Shown: positions 16,987 to 25,637, numbered from the stretch's first letter. The stretch is DNA of 64,000 bases from Brachybacterium endophyticum (GCF_003130585.1 NZ_QFKX01000006.1:62001-126000); one strand, 5' to 3'. Numbers and translations: made by a program. The notes: generated by a model not told the origin, from the letters alone.

Positions 16987-17612
16987 GCGGTTCTCCTTGC
17001 GTGGAGGATGTCGCCGGCGCGGTACCGGCCGGGCCTGGTCTCGCTGATCTTTCCACGGTGTCGCCACGTCGTGATGGTGGATGGGTTGATACCGAGGTGG
17101 GTGAGATCGCGGCGGGTGAGCTCATGATCGGGGTTGTCCTCGAGGGCGTCCCAAACGTCGTCGATGCTGCGGGTTGGTGGTGGGGTGATGTCGGGAGCGT
17201 TGCCGGTGAGGCGGGCGAGGCGCCACCAGAGGGCGTCGATGTCGGCCCGCCAGGCAGGGGCCCAGGGGGATTCGACGATGGCGGGCGTGAGGTCGTGGAG
17301 GCGTCGCCAGTTCTCGGCCCAGGTGTGCCGGGGGTGTCCGTCGAGGGTTTCGACCCATTCGCGGATAATCTGCTGTGGGTGGGGGAGGTCGTCGCCGTGG
17401 TCGGCGTCGGGGGCGTAGGGGGCGCGCATGGCGAGGGCGTCGCCGCCGGGGAGGCGGCTGGTGGTGCCGTGGGTGGGGGCGAGGCTCATGCTGTATCCGG
17501 TGATGGTGATCATGGTGTCGGTGAGCAGGGGGACCCATTGGCGGATGTCGTCGAGTCGGTTGCGGTATCGGGCGATCTGGTTGAGCTGCTCGAAGTCGTC
17601 GAGGTGTGTCAC
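16983..17612 (-). CDS. Phage protein with C-terminal helix-turn-helix
   Basis: A 209-residue protein starting with GTG 17612 (GGAGG 7 bases upstream; GTGA overlap with the previous gene). The first 150 residues are helical and Trp-rich. The last 50 (ELTRRDLTHLGINPSTITTW then RHRGKISETRPGRYRAGDIL) look like a winged helix-turn-helix of the MerR/excisionase sort, which would let it bind DNA. It could be a late-gene activator or a replication-linked factor, inferred from its place at the end of the early operon. Confidence 0.55.
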   Translation of the reverse strand: MTHLDDFEQLNQIARYRNRLDDIRQWVPLLTDTMITITGYSMSLAPTHGTTSRLPGGDALAMRAPYAPDADHGDDLPHPQQIIREWVETLDGHPRHTWAENWRRLHDLTPAIVESPWAPAWRADIDALWWRLARLTGNAPDITPPPTRSIDDVWDALEDNPDHELTRRDLTHLGINPSTITTWRHRGKISETRPGRYRAGDILHARRTA

Positions 17613-17986
17613 TGGTTCGCCTCCTGGGGTCGGGTGCCGGTGAGCAGGCTGATGAGGTCGTGGACGGTGAGCATGACGACCTGGTCGGCGGGGTTGGTGG
17701 TGCCGCGGCGTTTGGCGATGACGAGGCCGACTCCGGCGTCGTCGTTGCCGCGTTCGATGTCTGCTTCGGCGAGCCAGGGGCCGACGAGGTAGCGGCCGCC
17801 ATAGTCCTTGCATTCGATGACGATGCGTTGGCCCATGTGTCGCAGTCCGCCGATGTCGCCGCGGTCGTTGCTGCCGGTCTTGACGCGTCGGTCGATGCGG
17901 TCGTCGATCTGGTGGGCGAGGTGGTCGGCGATGGCGCGTTCGAAGCGGGCGCCGGCGGCTTTCGCTGAGGATCGGCTGCGGGTCAT
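17609..17986 (-). CDS. PD-(D/E)XK nuclease, Holliday-junction-resolvase type
   Basis: A 125-residue protein with the arrangement ARFERAIADHLA, then GSNDRGDIGG and RIVIECKDYGGRYLVGPW. The Asp of RGDIGG and the E-x-K of IECKD are the catalytic residues of a PD-(D/E)XK nuclease, as in archaeal Hjc-like resolvases found in phage. It may resolve replication or recombination intermediates before packaging. It overlaps the helicase stop (ATGA) and the next gene (GTGA). Confidence 0.75.
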   Translation of the reverse strand: MTRSRSSAKAAGARFERAIADHLAHQIDDRIDRRVKTGSNDRGDIGGLRHMGQRIVIECKDYGGRYLVGPWLAEADIERGNDDAGVGLVIAKRRGTTNPADQVVMLTVHDLISLLTGTRPQEANQ

Positions 17987-19452
17987 GCTGCGGTCTCCTG
18001 TCGGGTGGTGAGGCGGTCGGTGATGAGTTGGCGGATGATGTCGCGGGGCCCGGTGGTGTCGGTGCTGCCGTGGGTGACGTGATGGTCGGAGCCGGGGGTG
18101 AGGTCGTCGAGGACGCTGATGGTGCGGCCGAGGACTTGGTGGATGCGGGCGTCGAGGGTGTGTTCGGCGATGAGGGTGGTGATCTGCACGGGCCGGGTCT
18201 GGCCGATGCGGTGCTGCCGGTCTTCGGCTTGGACGACGTTGGCGGGGGTCCAGTCGGTTTCGGCGAACAGGGCGGTGGATCCGCGGGTGAGGGTGAGGCC
18301 GACGCCGGCGGCGACGATCTGGCCGATGAGGACATCGACTGAGCCGTCCTGGTAGGCCTCCACGGCTTCGGCACGGGCTTGGTGGCCCGTGGCCCCGTCG
18401 AGGACGCGAACGTGCGTCTCGGGGCGATCTGAGGCGATCTGGGCGGCGAGGGCGTGAGTGACGTCGCGGTGGATGGTCCAGACGATGAGGGGGTCGCCGG
18501 GTGCGCCGTCGAGGTGGGTGGAGATCCAGTCGACGGCGGCGGGGACCTTGGCGAGGCCGGTGGCGCGGCGCAGCTGGGAGGTAAACGGCAGGGCGTCGGC
18601 GACGAGCTCGCTGATCTGCTCGTCGGTGGGGTTCGGGTGGCGCTCGAGCCAGGTGTCGATGGTGTCGTCGAGGTCGGCGTGGGCGGCACGGATCGCGGCG
18701 GGGTCGGGGGTGACGTGGTGGAGGGCGCGGAGCTTCGTAGGCAGCTGGGGGAGGACGTCGGCCTTGGTGCGGCGGGTCCAGACGTGGTCGGCGAGGAGCT
18801 GGTGGAGCTGCGGGAGCTTGGAGGTGATGGGGAGGCGGCCGCCCTTCCAGGGGGCAGGGGTCGTGTACTCGGCGACGAACTCCTGCCCGGTCGGCGCGAT
18901 CGGCTCGAGCTTTCCAAGGATTCGGAGGATGGGGAGGACGTCGAGGGGGCTGGAGACGATCGGGGTTCCGGTGAGGGCGATGCGATGTGCTGCAGCGTTC
19001 TTCAGTCGCAGGATCGACTTGGTGCGCCGGGCGGTGGGGGACTTGAACCGGTGTGCCTCGTCGACGATGAGGAGGTCCGGCGCCCAGGCGGCCAGGAGGT
19101 CCTCGAGCGGGCGGCGGGCGGTGACGAGGGAGTCGGGGGCGATGACGTAGCCGGCGCCGAGGAGCTGCTCGGGGGTCTTGCTGCCGGCGGTGATGGAGAG
19201 AATGTCTCCGTTGATGCATTCCGCGTTTCGGGTGCGGCGGGTTTCTTTTTCCCAGTTGGTGACGAGGATGGGTGGGCAGATGATCAGGACGCGGGATGTG
19301 TTCATGATTCGTGCGGCGAGGAGGGCCTGGATTGTTTTGCCGAGGCCGGGTTCGTCGGCGATGAGGGTGTGGCCGTTCCAGACGGCGGCGCAGGCGCCGT
19401 CGAGTTGGTAGGGGAACGGCGTCGGCTGGAAGGGGGGCGGCGTGGTCACCAT
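17983..19452 (-). CDS. SNF2-type DNA helicase
   Basis: A 489-residue superfamily 2 ATPase. Walker A is in LIADEPGLGKTIQALLAARI (residues about 30 to 49), motif Ia is RVLIICPPILVTNWEKE, motif II is DLLIVDEAHRFKS, and the C-terminal RecA lobe ends with EDRQHRIGQTRPVQ (motif VI). The short, single-unit layout is that of phage SNF2 helicases. It lies beside the primase-helicase and resolvase genes, so it probably remodels DNA during phage replication. It overlaps the primase gene by 7 bases. Confidence 0.85.
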   Translation of the reverse strand: MVTTPPPFQPTPFPYQLDGACAAVWNGHTLIADEPGLGKTIQALLAARIMNTSRVLIICPPILVTNWEKETRRTRNAECINGDILSITAGSKTPEQLLGAGYVIAPDSLVTARRPLEDLLAAWAPDLLIVDEAHRFKSPTARRTKSILRLKNAAAHRIALTGTPIVSSPLDVLPILRILGKLEPIAPTGQEFVAEYTTPAPWKGGRLPITSKLPQLHQLLADHVWTRRTKADVLPQLPTKLRALHHVTPDPAAIRAAHADLDDTIDTWLERHPNPTDEQISELVADALPFTSQLRRATGLAKVPAAVDWISTHLDGAPGDPLIVWTIHRDVTHALAAQIASDRPETHVRVLDGATGHQARAEAVEAYQDGSVDVLIGQIVAAGVGLTLTRGSTALFAETDWTPANVVQAEDRQHRIGQTRPVQITTLIAEHTLDARIHQVLGRTISVLDDLTPGSDHHVTHGSTDTTGPRDIIRQLITDRLTTRQETAA

Positions 19453-21914
19453 TGGGGGTCCTCTTCTCCGACGTGGATCTCTCCGGTGAACTGGTTGACG
19501 TAGGTCTGCTCGGGGGAACGGACACGGTCTGAGTGCTCCGTTTGGGGACCCCTCGACCGTTCCGTCCCGGGGCCCCCCGTAAGGGGCCCCGGGGAACGGT
19601 CATCGGGGAGCGGTCCCCCTGCGTTTCCGGGAACAGTGGAGTAACGGTCGGAAACGGTCGTGGTGTAGGTGGCCAGATCGCCGGTGAAGTCGTCGCTGTC
19701 GGGGTCGCTGTGGGACCGGTAGACGTTCGCCGAGCGGAACATGCGGGCCCGGCGGGGCCCCTCGGTCTCAACGATCCAGCCGCCGTCGGCGAGGTGGTTG
19801 ATGGCCTCGATGACGGTGCCGCGGCGTGCCTTCGATCCTGAGTCTCTGTAGAGGTCGAGAAGGCCACGCAGGGAGGTTTCTTCTCGCATTGTTTCGAGAA
19901 TGCGGGAGATCTTTTCCATGACCTTCGTGGGGCGGAATGGCTTGTCGGGGTCGGCGGCTTGGAGTTCTCCGTATTCGGGTGGCTGCACGGTGACGGTGGT
20001 GGTGCCGTCGCCGTGTGTGGAGTCGAGGCGTACGCGTGCGGCTTCCTGCGTGCGGTCGCTCTTCCGCCAGGCCCCGGCGTGGGCTCGCACGGCGCCGGGG
20101 CGGTCCTTGGTGACGCGGACGGTGAGAGTGCCGTCGAGGCCGGGACCGATGGGGGTGAGGGGTTCGATGAGGAACGCTGCCCCATCGATGGCGGCCATCT
20201 TGGCCTGTCCTCCGATGGGGAATCTGCCCCGGCCTTCGGTGGACTTGACGACGTGATCGACGAGGATGACGGCCGCGCCGGTGGTGCGGGCGATGCGGCG
20301 GGCGATGTCGCGCATCCACGCGGTGATCTCGTCGTTGTCCATGGTGGACTTTCCGTCGAGGCCGAGGGCTTCGGTAACGCCGTCGAGGACGCACAGGTCC
20401 CACTGTTGGGCGAGGAGTTGGGCGAACTCGTCGGCTTCGTGGAAGGTGTGGGGGGATGCTTCGGGGCGGACGTACGCGAACGCGTCGCTCAGCAGCTGCT
20501 CGGTGGTGGTGCCGAGGGCGGTGAGGCGGCCGGTGACGTCAGGCGCGTCGGATTCGAAGTCGATAAAGAGAACGCGGCCGCCAGTGACGGTAGTGGCGGC
20601 GGCGTGTTGGGCGATCCAGGACTTCCCGGATTCGGATTCGCCGTAGACGGTGTGGACCTTGCCCGGGTAGAACAGGGCGGGCCCGTCGGTGCGGGGCATG
20701 ATGGTGGGTTCGGGCCGGGTGTAGGTGCCGTCGAGGATGGCGGTGAGGTCGAGGGGCCGCCACGAGGGGGCGGGCTCATCGCTTGCAGCTGCTGCTGCGG
20801 TGGTGGGGTCGAGGAGCCGGTCGAGGTCGCTCGAGGGTGCAGTCTCGGCGCTGCCCGTGGCCTGCGACGTTGTTGTGTTCTCGCTGGTCGGGTTTGAGGA
20901 GGCGGCGCTGGCCGTGTCGACGAGGGTGGAGAGGTCGACGGGGGCGTGGTCCTGGGCGCGCTCCATGGTGGCCTGCGGGTCGGCGTGGGCGGCTTGGGCG
21001 ACGGCCCACGCGAGGATTCCGCGCCATTCCTCGAGGGCGGCGTGGCCGGTGCGGGCGGTGCCTTGCTGGCCGTGGCCGGGCTGGGCGACGGCGTCGAGGA
21101 ACGCTTCGCGCAGCTGCTGCTCCGCCTGCGCGGCGGGATAGTAGCCGGCGGCGGCTTCCTTGAGCATCCCGGCGAGGATTGAGACGGCTCGTTGGTGGCG
21201 GGAGTCGCCGGCCGCGATCGTCTTCTTGTAGGTGGCGGTGAGGGTGCGGAGCTTGTCGAGGTCGTCGCCGCTGTCATGCTGGGAGATGAAGTCGCGGATC
21301 GTTTGGTCGGTGGCGACGTCGACGGGGGTGCTGGTGTTGGCGAGGAGTTCGGCGATCTCGTTGGGCAGCTGGGGGACAGGGCCGGTGCGGCCCCAGGCGT
21401 AGTGGCCGTCGGGGTCGGGGTGGGTGGTGGGGGCGACGATGATGACGCCGTTGGCGCCGCGGAGGTCTCCCCAGCCGGTGGGGAGACGGCCGAGGCCGTT
21501 GCCGAGGGTGCGGCCTGCGGGTTGGGCGTAGATGTAGTGGCGGCGGGCGGCGTCGGAGCGGCGAGTGCGTTGGAAGGGTGCGGGGTGTTCGGTGAGGGCG
21601 GTGGTGAGGACGTCGGGGAGTCTGGTGGGGGTGTCGACGTCGATGACGATGGCGCCGGAGCGGCCGACGTGGAGGAAGATGCCGGCGTCGGTGTGGGTCA
21701 TCCAGGTGTCGGCGATGATCTCGGGGTCGCGGGTGGTCTTGGACTGCCACTGCTTGCCGAGGATGGAGCCGGGGTGTTTGGTGCCGGGGCGGACGGGGCC
21801 GACGTGCCAGCCGTGCTTGGCGTATTCGAAGGCGGCGGTGAGGGTGTCGAGGCCTGTGATGTCGGGGATGGTGAGCGGGGGTGCGGGGTGTGGCTGGGTG
21901 GCGGTCATGGTCAC
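19446..21914 (-). CDS. Prim-Pol primase fused to RepA-like AAA ATPase
   Basis: An 822-residue replication protein. Residues about 18 to 190 form a bifunctional primase/polymerase domain, with GAIVIDVDTPTR carrying the DxD metal site and RRHYIYAQPAGRTLGNGLGR after it. Residues about 415 to 640 form a RepA/RecA-type ATPase with Walker A in VYGESESGKSWIAQ and Walker B near LCVLDGVTEALGLDGKS. GTG 21914 is chosen because GGGAGG lies 6 bases upstream; the ATG two codons later is an alternative. It is likely the main initiator of phage replication; a winged helix region may follow in the C-terminus. Confidence 0.85.
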   Translation of the reverse strand: MTMTATQPHPAPPLTIPDITGLDTLTAAFEYAKHGWHVGPVRPGTKHPGSILGKQWQSKTTRDPEIIADTWMTHTDAGIFLHVGRSGAIVIDVDTPTRLPDVLTTALTEHPAPFQRTRRSDAARRHYIYAQPAGRTLGNGLGRLPTGWGDLRGANGVIIVAPTTHPDPDGHYAWGRTGPVPQLPNEIAELLANTSTPVDVATDQTIRDFISQHDSGDDLDKLRTLTATYKKTIAAGDSRHQRAVSILAGMLKEAAAGYYPAAQAEQQLREAFLDAVAQPGHGQQGTARTGHAALEEWRGILAWAVAQAAHADPQATMERAQDHAPVDLSTLVDTASAASSNPTSENTTTSQATGSAETAPSSDLDRLLDPTTAAAAASDEPAPSWRPLDLTAILDGTYTRPEPTIMPRTDGPALFYPGKVHTVYGESESGKSWIAQHAAATTVTGGRVLFIDFESDAPDVTGRLTALGTTTEQLLSDAFAYVRPEASPHTFHEADEFAQLLAQQWDLCVLDGVTEALGLDGKSTMDNDEITAWMRDIARRIARTTGAAVILVDHVVKSTEGRGRFPIGGQAKMAAIDGAAFLIEPLTPIGPGLDGTLTVRVTKDRPGAVRAHAGAWRKSDRTQEAARVRLDSTHGDGTTTVTVQPPEYGELQAADPDKPFRPTKVMEKISRILETMREETSLRGLLDLYRDSGSKARRGTVIEAINHLADGGWIVETEGPRRARMFRSANVYRSHSDPDSDDFTGDLATYTTTVSDRYSTVPGNAGGPLPDDRSPGPLTGGPGTERSRGPQTEHSDRVRSPEQTYVNQFTGEIHVGEEDPQW

Positions 21915-21964
21915 GCGGAACCTCCCAGGTGGTTGTCGATGGCGGAGTGGATGGTTTGGGGGCC

Positions 21965-22153
21965 TCACGTCGAGGCAGCAGAGGGTTCTGCTGGTGTGGC
22001 CCACTGGTAGGCGTGGTGCTCGGTCAGCGAAGCGGCGTGGATGCAGTGCGCGTGCAGCCCGTCGTGGTCCTCCGGGAGGGAGCACGAACAGGAGTCGGCC
22101 AGCTTCGACGGGCAGCGTTGGTCAGGTGCTGGCCTGCAGGGGCATGCGGTCAT
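21965..22153 (-). CDS. Small cysteine-rich protein
   Basis: A 62-residue protein (MTACPCRPAPDQRCPSKLAD) with Cys in CPC, CSCS and HCIHA contexts and several His (PEDHDGLHAHCIHAA), suggesting zinc binding. Its ATG overlaps the previous TGA (ATGA), which supports expression as part of the early operon. Function unknown. Confidence 0.6.
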   Translation of the reverse strand: MTACPCRPAPDQRCPSKLADSCSCSLPEDHDGLHAHCIHAASLTEHHAYQWATPAEPSAAST

Positions 22154-22563
22154 GCGGCTGTCCTTGCCCTGTCGCGGGCCCGACGGACTCGGGCGATCTG
22201 GGTGCGGAGCCGGATGATCTCGTCGAGCCGTGCTTCGGTCTCGGTGGAACCGACCGCCTCGAGAGCCTTTCCCCGGGTGATTAGGGACCGGTCGAGGATC
22301 TCGAGGTCGTCACCACGGGCGAGATTCCCGTGGAGCGTTTCCCGCTCCTCGTGGCGCATGCGGGCGTAGGCGGCGTTGGCGCGGCGGCAGAGCTCGCACC
22401 GGCATTTGTGGCGCACGTACCGGGCGCGAGTGCCATGCTCCGGTGGTGTCTGCGCGCCGCGCTTCTCAGCGTCCGGATGCTGCTCGCGGTACCGGCGGCG
22501 AGCCTTCGTGTTCCATTGGCGTCGGCATTCGGGGCAGGTACAGCCGGAGGCGTGGTTGGTCAT
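22150..22563 (-). CDS. Small zinc-binding-like phage protein
   Basis: A 137-residue basic protein. It has CTCPECRRQW near the N-terminus and RHKCRCELCRRANAAYAR in the middle, two paired-Cys knuckles that could bind zinc, followed by a helical ERETLHGN...LEILDRSL segment. Such WhiB-region zinc proteins are common in actinophage early operons; function is not known. It overlaps both neighbours by 4 bases. Confidence 0.65.
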   Translation of the reverse strand: MTNHASGCTCPECRRQWNTKARRRYREQHPDAEKRGAQTPPEHGTRARYVRHKCRCELCRRANAAYARMRHEERETLHGNLARGDDLEILDRSLITRGKALEAVGSTETEARLDEIIRLRTQIARVRRARDRARTAA

Positions 22564-22763
22564 CGGGATGCCGCTCGCGTGATGGCCTCAGTGGTCTCGC
22601 CCTGCGCGTCAGCGATGCTCTCCGGGAGGAACGGGCCGTGCTCCTTGCCCGTTGACGTCGCGGTCGCGTGGACGGGATCCGAACAGACGTCGGAGGAGTC
22701 TTCGCTATTGTCGAGGTAGTCGAAGTGGTCCGCGGAGGTACCGGAGGGGCTCGTGTGGATCAT
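22560..22763 (-). CDS. Small acidic phage protein, unknown
   Basis: A 67-residue acidic product (MIHTSPSGTSADHFDYLDNS) with Asp/Ser-rich first half. ATG at 22763 and stop at 22560 are both in 4-base overlaps with neighbours, the main evidence that it is real. No family recognised. Confidence 0.55.
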   Translation of the reverse strand: MIHTSPSGTSADHFDYLDNSEDSSDVCSDPVHATATSTGKEHGPFLPESIADAQGETTEAITRAASR

Positions 22764-22927
22764 GGGGTGTCCTTGGTGCAGTTGGGGCAGTAGGTGCCGA
22801 TCTCGGAGGCGTTGGTGGGGTCGGCGCCCGCGTATGCGTAGATGGGGAAGCGGCATTCGTGATGGCAGCTGTCGCACCAGCGGGCCGTGCCGACGACGTG
22901 ATGCAGGAGGACTCTGCGGCGAGTCAT
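22760..22927 (-). CDS. 55-residue zinc-ribbon protein
   Basis: A short frame reading MTRRRVLLHHVVGTARWCDS then CHHECRFPIYAYAG and ending TYCPNCTKDTP. Two Cys pairs (CDSC, CPNC) plus HHEC make a zinc-ribbon-like knuckle. Both ends form ATGA overlaps with its neighbours, and no other gene occupies the 160 bases, so translation is well supported. Function unknown. Confidence 0.65.
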   Translation of the reverse strand: MTRRRVLLHHVVGTARWCDSCHHECRFPIYAYAGADPTNASEIGTYCPNCTKDTP

Positions 22928-23316
22928 GCGGTGCGCCTCAGAGGGACAACGCCGCCTGCGGCAGGCATCTCCGACACGTCCGCTATGAGCGAGAGCCGAC
23001 TGTCGCGCCGGGTCGGGAAGCGGCGGGTCTCGCCCTTGGGGTCGAGGCCGAGATCTCGCAAGAGCTGGCGGGCACCGAAGCGTGGCCCGACCTTCCCGTC
23101 GAGGGGGAAGCCGTTCGGGTCATCGGCGGTGCATGCGACCAGGCGGATCAGGCAGTCGTCTGCGTCCCACTCCACGTAGCAGTGAGCGGGGGAGCCGATC
23201 GCCTCCCACGCTTCGGTGTTGAGGCTGATCGTGTGGGCCTTGCTGATTGTGATGCTCGGGCCGCCGGACGCGCGGCCTCGTTTGGCCTTGTTCTTCTTCA
23301 TCTTCACGAAAGCCAT
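22924..23316 (-). CDS. Conserved-type early phage protein, unknown
   Basis: A 130-residue protein (MAFVKMKKNKAKRGRASGGP) with a basic N-terminus followed by an AbrB/SpoVT-like order of strands (SITISKAHTISLNTEAWEAI, then CYVEWDADDCLIRLVACTAD). It might be a small DNA-binding or replication accessory protein, inferred only from charge and position. ATG 23316 has AAGGAG 6 bases upstream. Confidence 0.6.
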   Translation of the reverse strand: MAFVKMKKNKAKRGRASGGPSITISKAHTISLNTEAWEAIGSPAHCYVEWDADDCLIRLVACTADDPNGFPLDGKVGPRFGARQLLRDLGLDPKGETRRFPTRRDSRLSLIADVSEMPAAGGVVPLRRTA

Positions 23317-23346
23317 GAGGGTCTCCTTTCGATAGGCAGGGTCAGT

Positions 23347-23386
23347 GCCCCGGCGCGGGGACGATCCGCGCTGCGCCATCCGGGGC
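23347..23386 (-). terminator. Long stem-loop between early genes
   Basis: GCCCCGG (23347 to 23353) and CCGGGGC (23380 to 23386) are complementary, with further internal pairing possible, in the 77-base gap between the gene ending at 23394 and the one starting at 23316. No U-tract. It may attenuate or process the early transcript. Confidence 0.35.
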
Positions 23387-23393
23387 GGCCGTT

Positions 23394-24041
23394 TCAGGCG
23401 GCGAGGTTCTGGCGGAGGATGCCGATCACGTCGGCGTCCATCTGCAGCTGCGTCGCGATGGTCTGGTCGTCCAGTCCCAGCTGGATCAGCTGCTTCGCCT
23501 TCTCCTGCGGACCGGGCCCCTGCTGTGTCGAATCGGTCGATGGCGCTGCCGATTGGGGAGTCGAGTCCGTGGAGGCCGGCTGGGCGGGCGCTGCAGCCTG
23601 TTCCACGAGGTTCGACAGGCCCGCCGTGCCAGCGGTCACCTCGTACTGGAACAGCTTCGGCGGGTTGAACCGCGGGTTCTTCCGCTCTCCATCGCCGACA
23701 TAGGTCGCGGTGAACTGATCACCGGGGCGGGGGTTGCGGCCCAGCTGCTTGGCGGCCTGCCGGAACGCCTTGAGCTGGTCGCCCCAACCCTTGATGTAGA
23801 CGTTGCGGTGGCCGTCGTCATCGGGGCTCGTGGTCTCGCTGGTGGCGATGGTGACGACGATCTGCTCCTGGGGGCGGCCGTCGTCCCAGAACGCGGGCTT
23901 ACCGGTGTCGTAGTCGTTGACCTGTCGGATGGCGACGTCGACGATTTCGCCGGTGTACAGGTCACCGGGGGCTTCGAACTTCGCGGTGGCGCCGCCGCCG
24001 GCGAGGATCTGGTCGAGGGAGGAGAGGTCGTTCATGGTCAT
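23394..24041 (-). CDS. Putative phage ssDNA-binding protein
   Basis: A 215-residue protein. The first 130 residues are beta-rich (GDLYTGEIVDVAIRQVNDYD, then QIVVTIATSETTSPDDDGHR and DQFTATYVGDGERK), which suggests an OB-like fold. Residues about 145 to 175 are a Gln/Pro/Ser linker, and the C-terminus is a helical pair (LIQLGLDDQTIATQLQ). It is coupled (ATGA) to a Cas4-like nuclease, a usual arrangement for phage recombination modules. The name is inferred from fold and context. Confidence 0.55.
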   Translation of the reverse strand: MTMNDLSSLDQILAGGGATAKFEAPGDLYTGEIVDVAIRQVNDYDTGKPAFWDDGRPQEQIVVTIATSETTSPDDDGHRNVYIKGWGDQLKAFRQAAKQLGRNPRPGDQFTATYVGDGERKNPRFNPPKLFQYEVTAGTAGLSNLVEQAAAPAQPASTDSTPQSAAPSTDSTQQGPGPQEKAKQLIQLGLDDQTIATQLQMDADVIGILRQNLAA

Positions 24042-24853
24042 GCTGCCTTCCTGGTCATGTGACGGGTGTTGGTCAGGCCCAGCTCGGTGGCGAGCCGGGA
24101 CGGTTGGGTGGCCCAGTCCGGGTAGCGGCGGCAGGAGAAACAGCCGTCGGCGCGGGGCTGGCTGGTGATCCACTCGTCGCGCGCGGCCTCGGAGATGGAC
24201 GCGAGGGTGGTGACGTTCGCGTGGACACGGTTCGCCCGCTCGAGGGCCTCGAGGGCGACGGTCCGGTCGTAGGGCTCCTCGAAGATGACGGCCTGCGTGA
24301 GAGAGACGGCGTTCCTCGGGAGGTGCGCGATCATCACGCGCTCCGGCGTGTGGCCGGCGTTCTCGTAGCCACGGCCGTACAGATGGACCTGAGTGCGATA
24401 GACGGGCTTCGGTGCGGCCTTAGCGGTGCGGAGGGTCTCCGCGCCGACGATCTTGAAGTCGACGACGGTGCCGGTGGCGGTGTCGTAGAGGTCGCAGGTG
24501 CCGGAGATGTGGTGAGGACCGATGGAGCCGACCTCGACGCGATGCTCTGGACGCCAACGAGCTCGGCGCCCAGCGGCGAGCGACTGTCGATTGTCGGCCT
24601 CGAAGAACTCGGCGAGCGCGGCGTGGACGGCGGTCCCGATCATCGGCAGCCAGGCCGTGTCGCGCTGGGTCTCTTCCCAGCCGGCGACCTTCGCGGCGAG
24701 GCAATGGGTGCAGTCCGTGCCGATCTCGGAGGGTCCGATGAGCTTCTGCATCGACCGGGGCTGCCGGCGGATGCTGTTCTCGATCAGCGTGAGCATGTCC
24801 GTGCGGGTGTCCGCGGTCTCGTTGTGGCCGAGGAGCTGCTCGAGGGTGGTCAT
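24038..24853 (-). CDS. Cas4/RecB-like PD-(D/E)XK exonuclease
   Basis: A 271-residue protein. GPSEIGTDCTHCLAAKVAGW supplies the N-terminal Cys, HISGTCDLYDTATGTVVDFK contains the GxxD and D-x-K catalytic motifs, and DGCFSCRRYPDW near the end supplies two more Cys, consistent with the Fe-S cluster of Cas4-like nucleases. QVHLYGRGYENAG is the Q-x-x-x-Y motif. It probably resects DNA ends for phage recombination. No CRISPR array or Cas1 is present, so this is not a CRISPR gene. Confidence 0.8.
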   Translation of the reverse strand: MTTLEQLLGHNETADTRTDMLTLIENSIRRQPRSMQKLIGPSEIGTDCTHCLAAKVAGWEETQRDTAWLPMIGTAVHAALAEFFEADNRQSLAAGRRARWRPEHRVEVGSIGPHHISGTCDLYDTATGTVVDFKIVGAETLRTAKAAPKPVYRTQVHLYGRGYENAGHTPERVMIAHLPRNAVSLTQAVIFEEPYDRTVALEALERANRVHANVTTLASISEAARDEWITSQPRADGCFSCRRYPDWATQPSRLATELGLTNTRHMTRKAA

Positions 24854-25200
24854 CAGGAGATCCGGACGGTTGGGGAGCCGAGGGTGGTGTAGGGCTCGCG
24901 GTTGTTCTCGGCGACGGTCTTCTTGAAGGCGTCGGTGTCGACGGCACGCTTGTAGATCTCTGGGTGTTGGGCGACGGGGTAGGCGGCTTCGATCTTCTTC
25001 GCGTCGAGGCGGCGGGCGCGGGTGACCGAGATCTTGTAGGGGCCGGCTTGGGTGGTGCCTTCTCCGGCGAGTGCAGCAATTTTCTCGTCGTACTCCTTGC
25101 GGAGGGTGTCGAGGTTCTTGGTCTCCTCGGCGATCTTGGCGCGGTGCATGGCGAGCTCCTCGAGTTCGCTGACCTGCTCGTCGGGGGTCGGGTTGGTCAT
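24853..25200 (-). CDS. Coiled-coil early protein
   Basis: A 115-residue protein with a coiled coil in the first 50 residues (ELEELAMHRAKIAEETKNLD) followed by a small basic domain (ISVTRARRLDAKKIEAAYPV). It is coupled to the Cas4-like nuclease by a TGATG overlap, so it may act with it. Similar small proteins occur beside recombinases in phage. Function not established. Confidence 0.6.
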   Translation of the reverse strand: MTNPTPDEQVSELEELAMHRAKIAEETKNLDTLRKEYDEKIAALAGEGTTQAGPYKISVTRARRLDAKKIEAAYPVAQHPEIYKRAVDTDAFKKTVAENNREPYTTLGSPTVRIS

Positions 25201-25337
25201 CGTGTGGGTCCCTTCTTGCGGGCGTGGCGTTGGTGGAGTTCGAGGAGGGCGGTGTGGGCGATGAAGCCGATGAAGGTGGCGAGGCCGATCGTGATCAGGA
25301 CGGCACCGCCGATGACGTCGTAGCCGTAGGGGTTCAT
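25197..25337 (-). CDS. Single-pass membrane peptide
   Basis: A 46-residue product (MNPYGYDVIGGAVLITIGLA) with one transmembrane helix and a basic C-terminus (HQRHARKKGPTR). It has 4-base overlaps on both sides. Possibly a host-takeover or exclusion peptide; there is no direct evidence of its role. Confidence 0.55.
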   Translation of the reverse strand: MNPYGYDVIGGAVLITIGLATFIGFIAHTALLELHQRHARKKGPTR

Positions 25338-25573
25338 GCCGCGTGGCCCCAGGCGTGCGCGCGGCGGGCGCGAATCTTGTCCTCGAGGACGTGGATCGGT
25401 GGGCCGGTGGGGGTGTGGGCAGCGCGGGCGGCGTCTTCGACGCTCGTGCCGTCGAGGCCGAGCATTTGCCGGTAGGCGCGGGAGAAGGCGACGCCGGTGC
25501 CGAGTGGCATGTCCATGCGGGTGCGGGCGTTGATGCCGGCCTGGATCTGGTCGCGGACGGTAGGCTGAGTCAT
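25334..25573 (-). CDS. Small early protein, unknown
   Basis: A 79-residue protein (MTQPTVRDQIQAGINARTRM). Mostly helical. It overlaps the next gene by 4 bases and follows the regulator gene after a short gap with a hairpin. No family recognised. Confidence 0.6.
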   Translation of the reverse strand: MTQPTVRDQIQAGINARTRMDMPLGTGVAFSRAYRQMLGLDGTSVEDAARAAHTPTGPPIHVLEDKIRARRAHAWGHAA

Positions 25574-25595
25574 GAGAGTTCCCTTCGGGGTTCGT

Positions 25596-25625
25596 GCGCC
25601 TCCACACCTGGCCGTGTGGGGGCGC
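25596..25625 (-). terminator. Stem-loop after the early XRE regulator gene
   Basis: GCGCCTCCACAC and GTGTGGGGGCGC flank a 6-base loop, a 12-base stem with one mismatch. It lies directly downstream of the regulator (stop 25638) and before the rest of the early operon. Such a hairpin could act as an early terminator or antitermination target. Confidence 0.45.
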
Positions 25626-25637
25626 TTCTTGTTGTGG

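Noticed and set aside
24038..24853. CRISPR association of the Cas4-like gene
   Set aside because: No repeat-spacer array and no Cas1 or other Cas gene in the window; phage Cas4-like nucleases are common.
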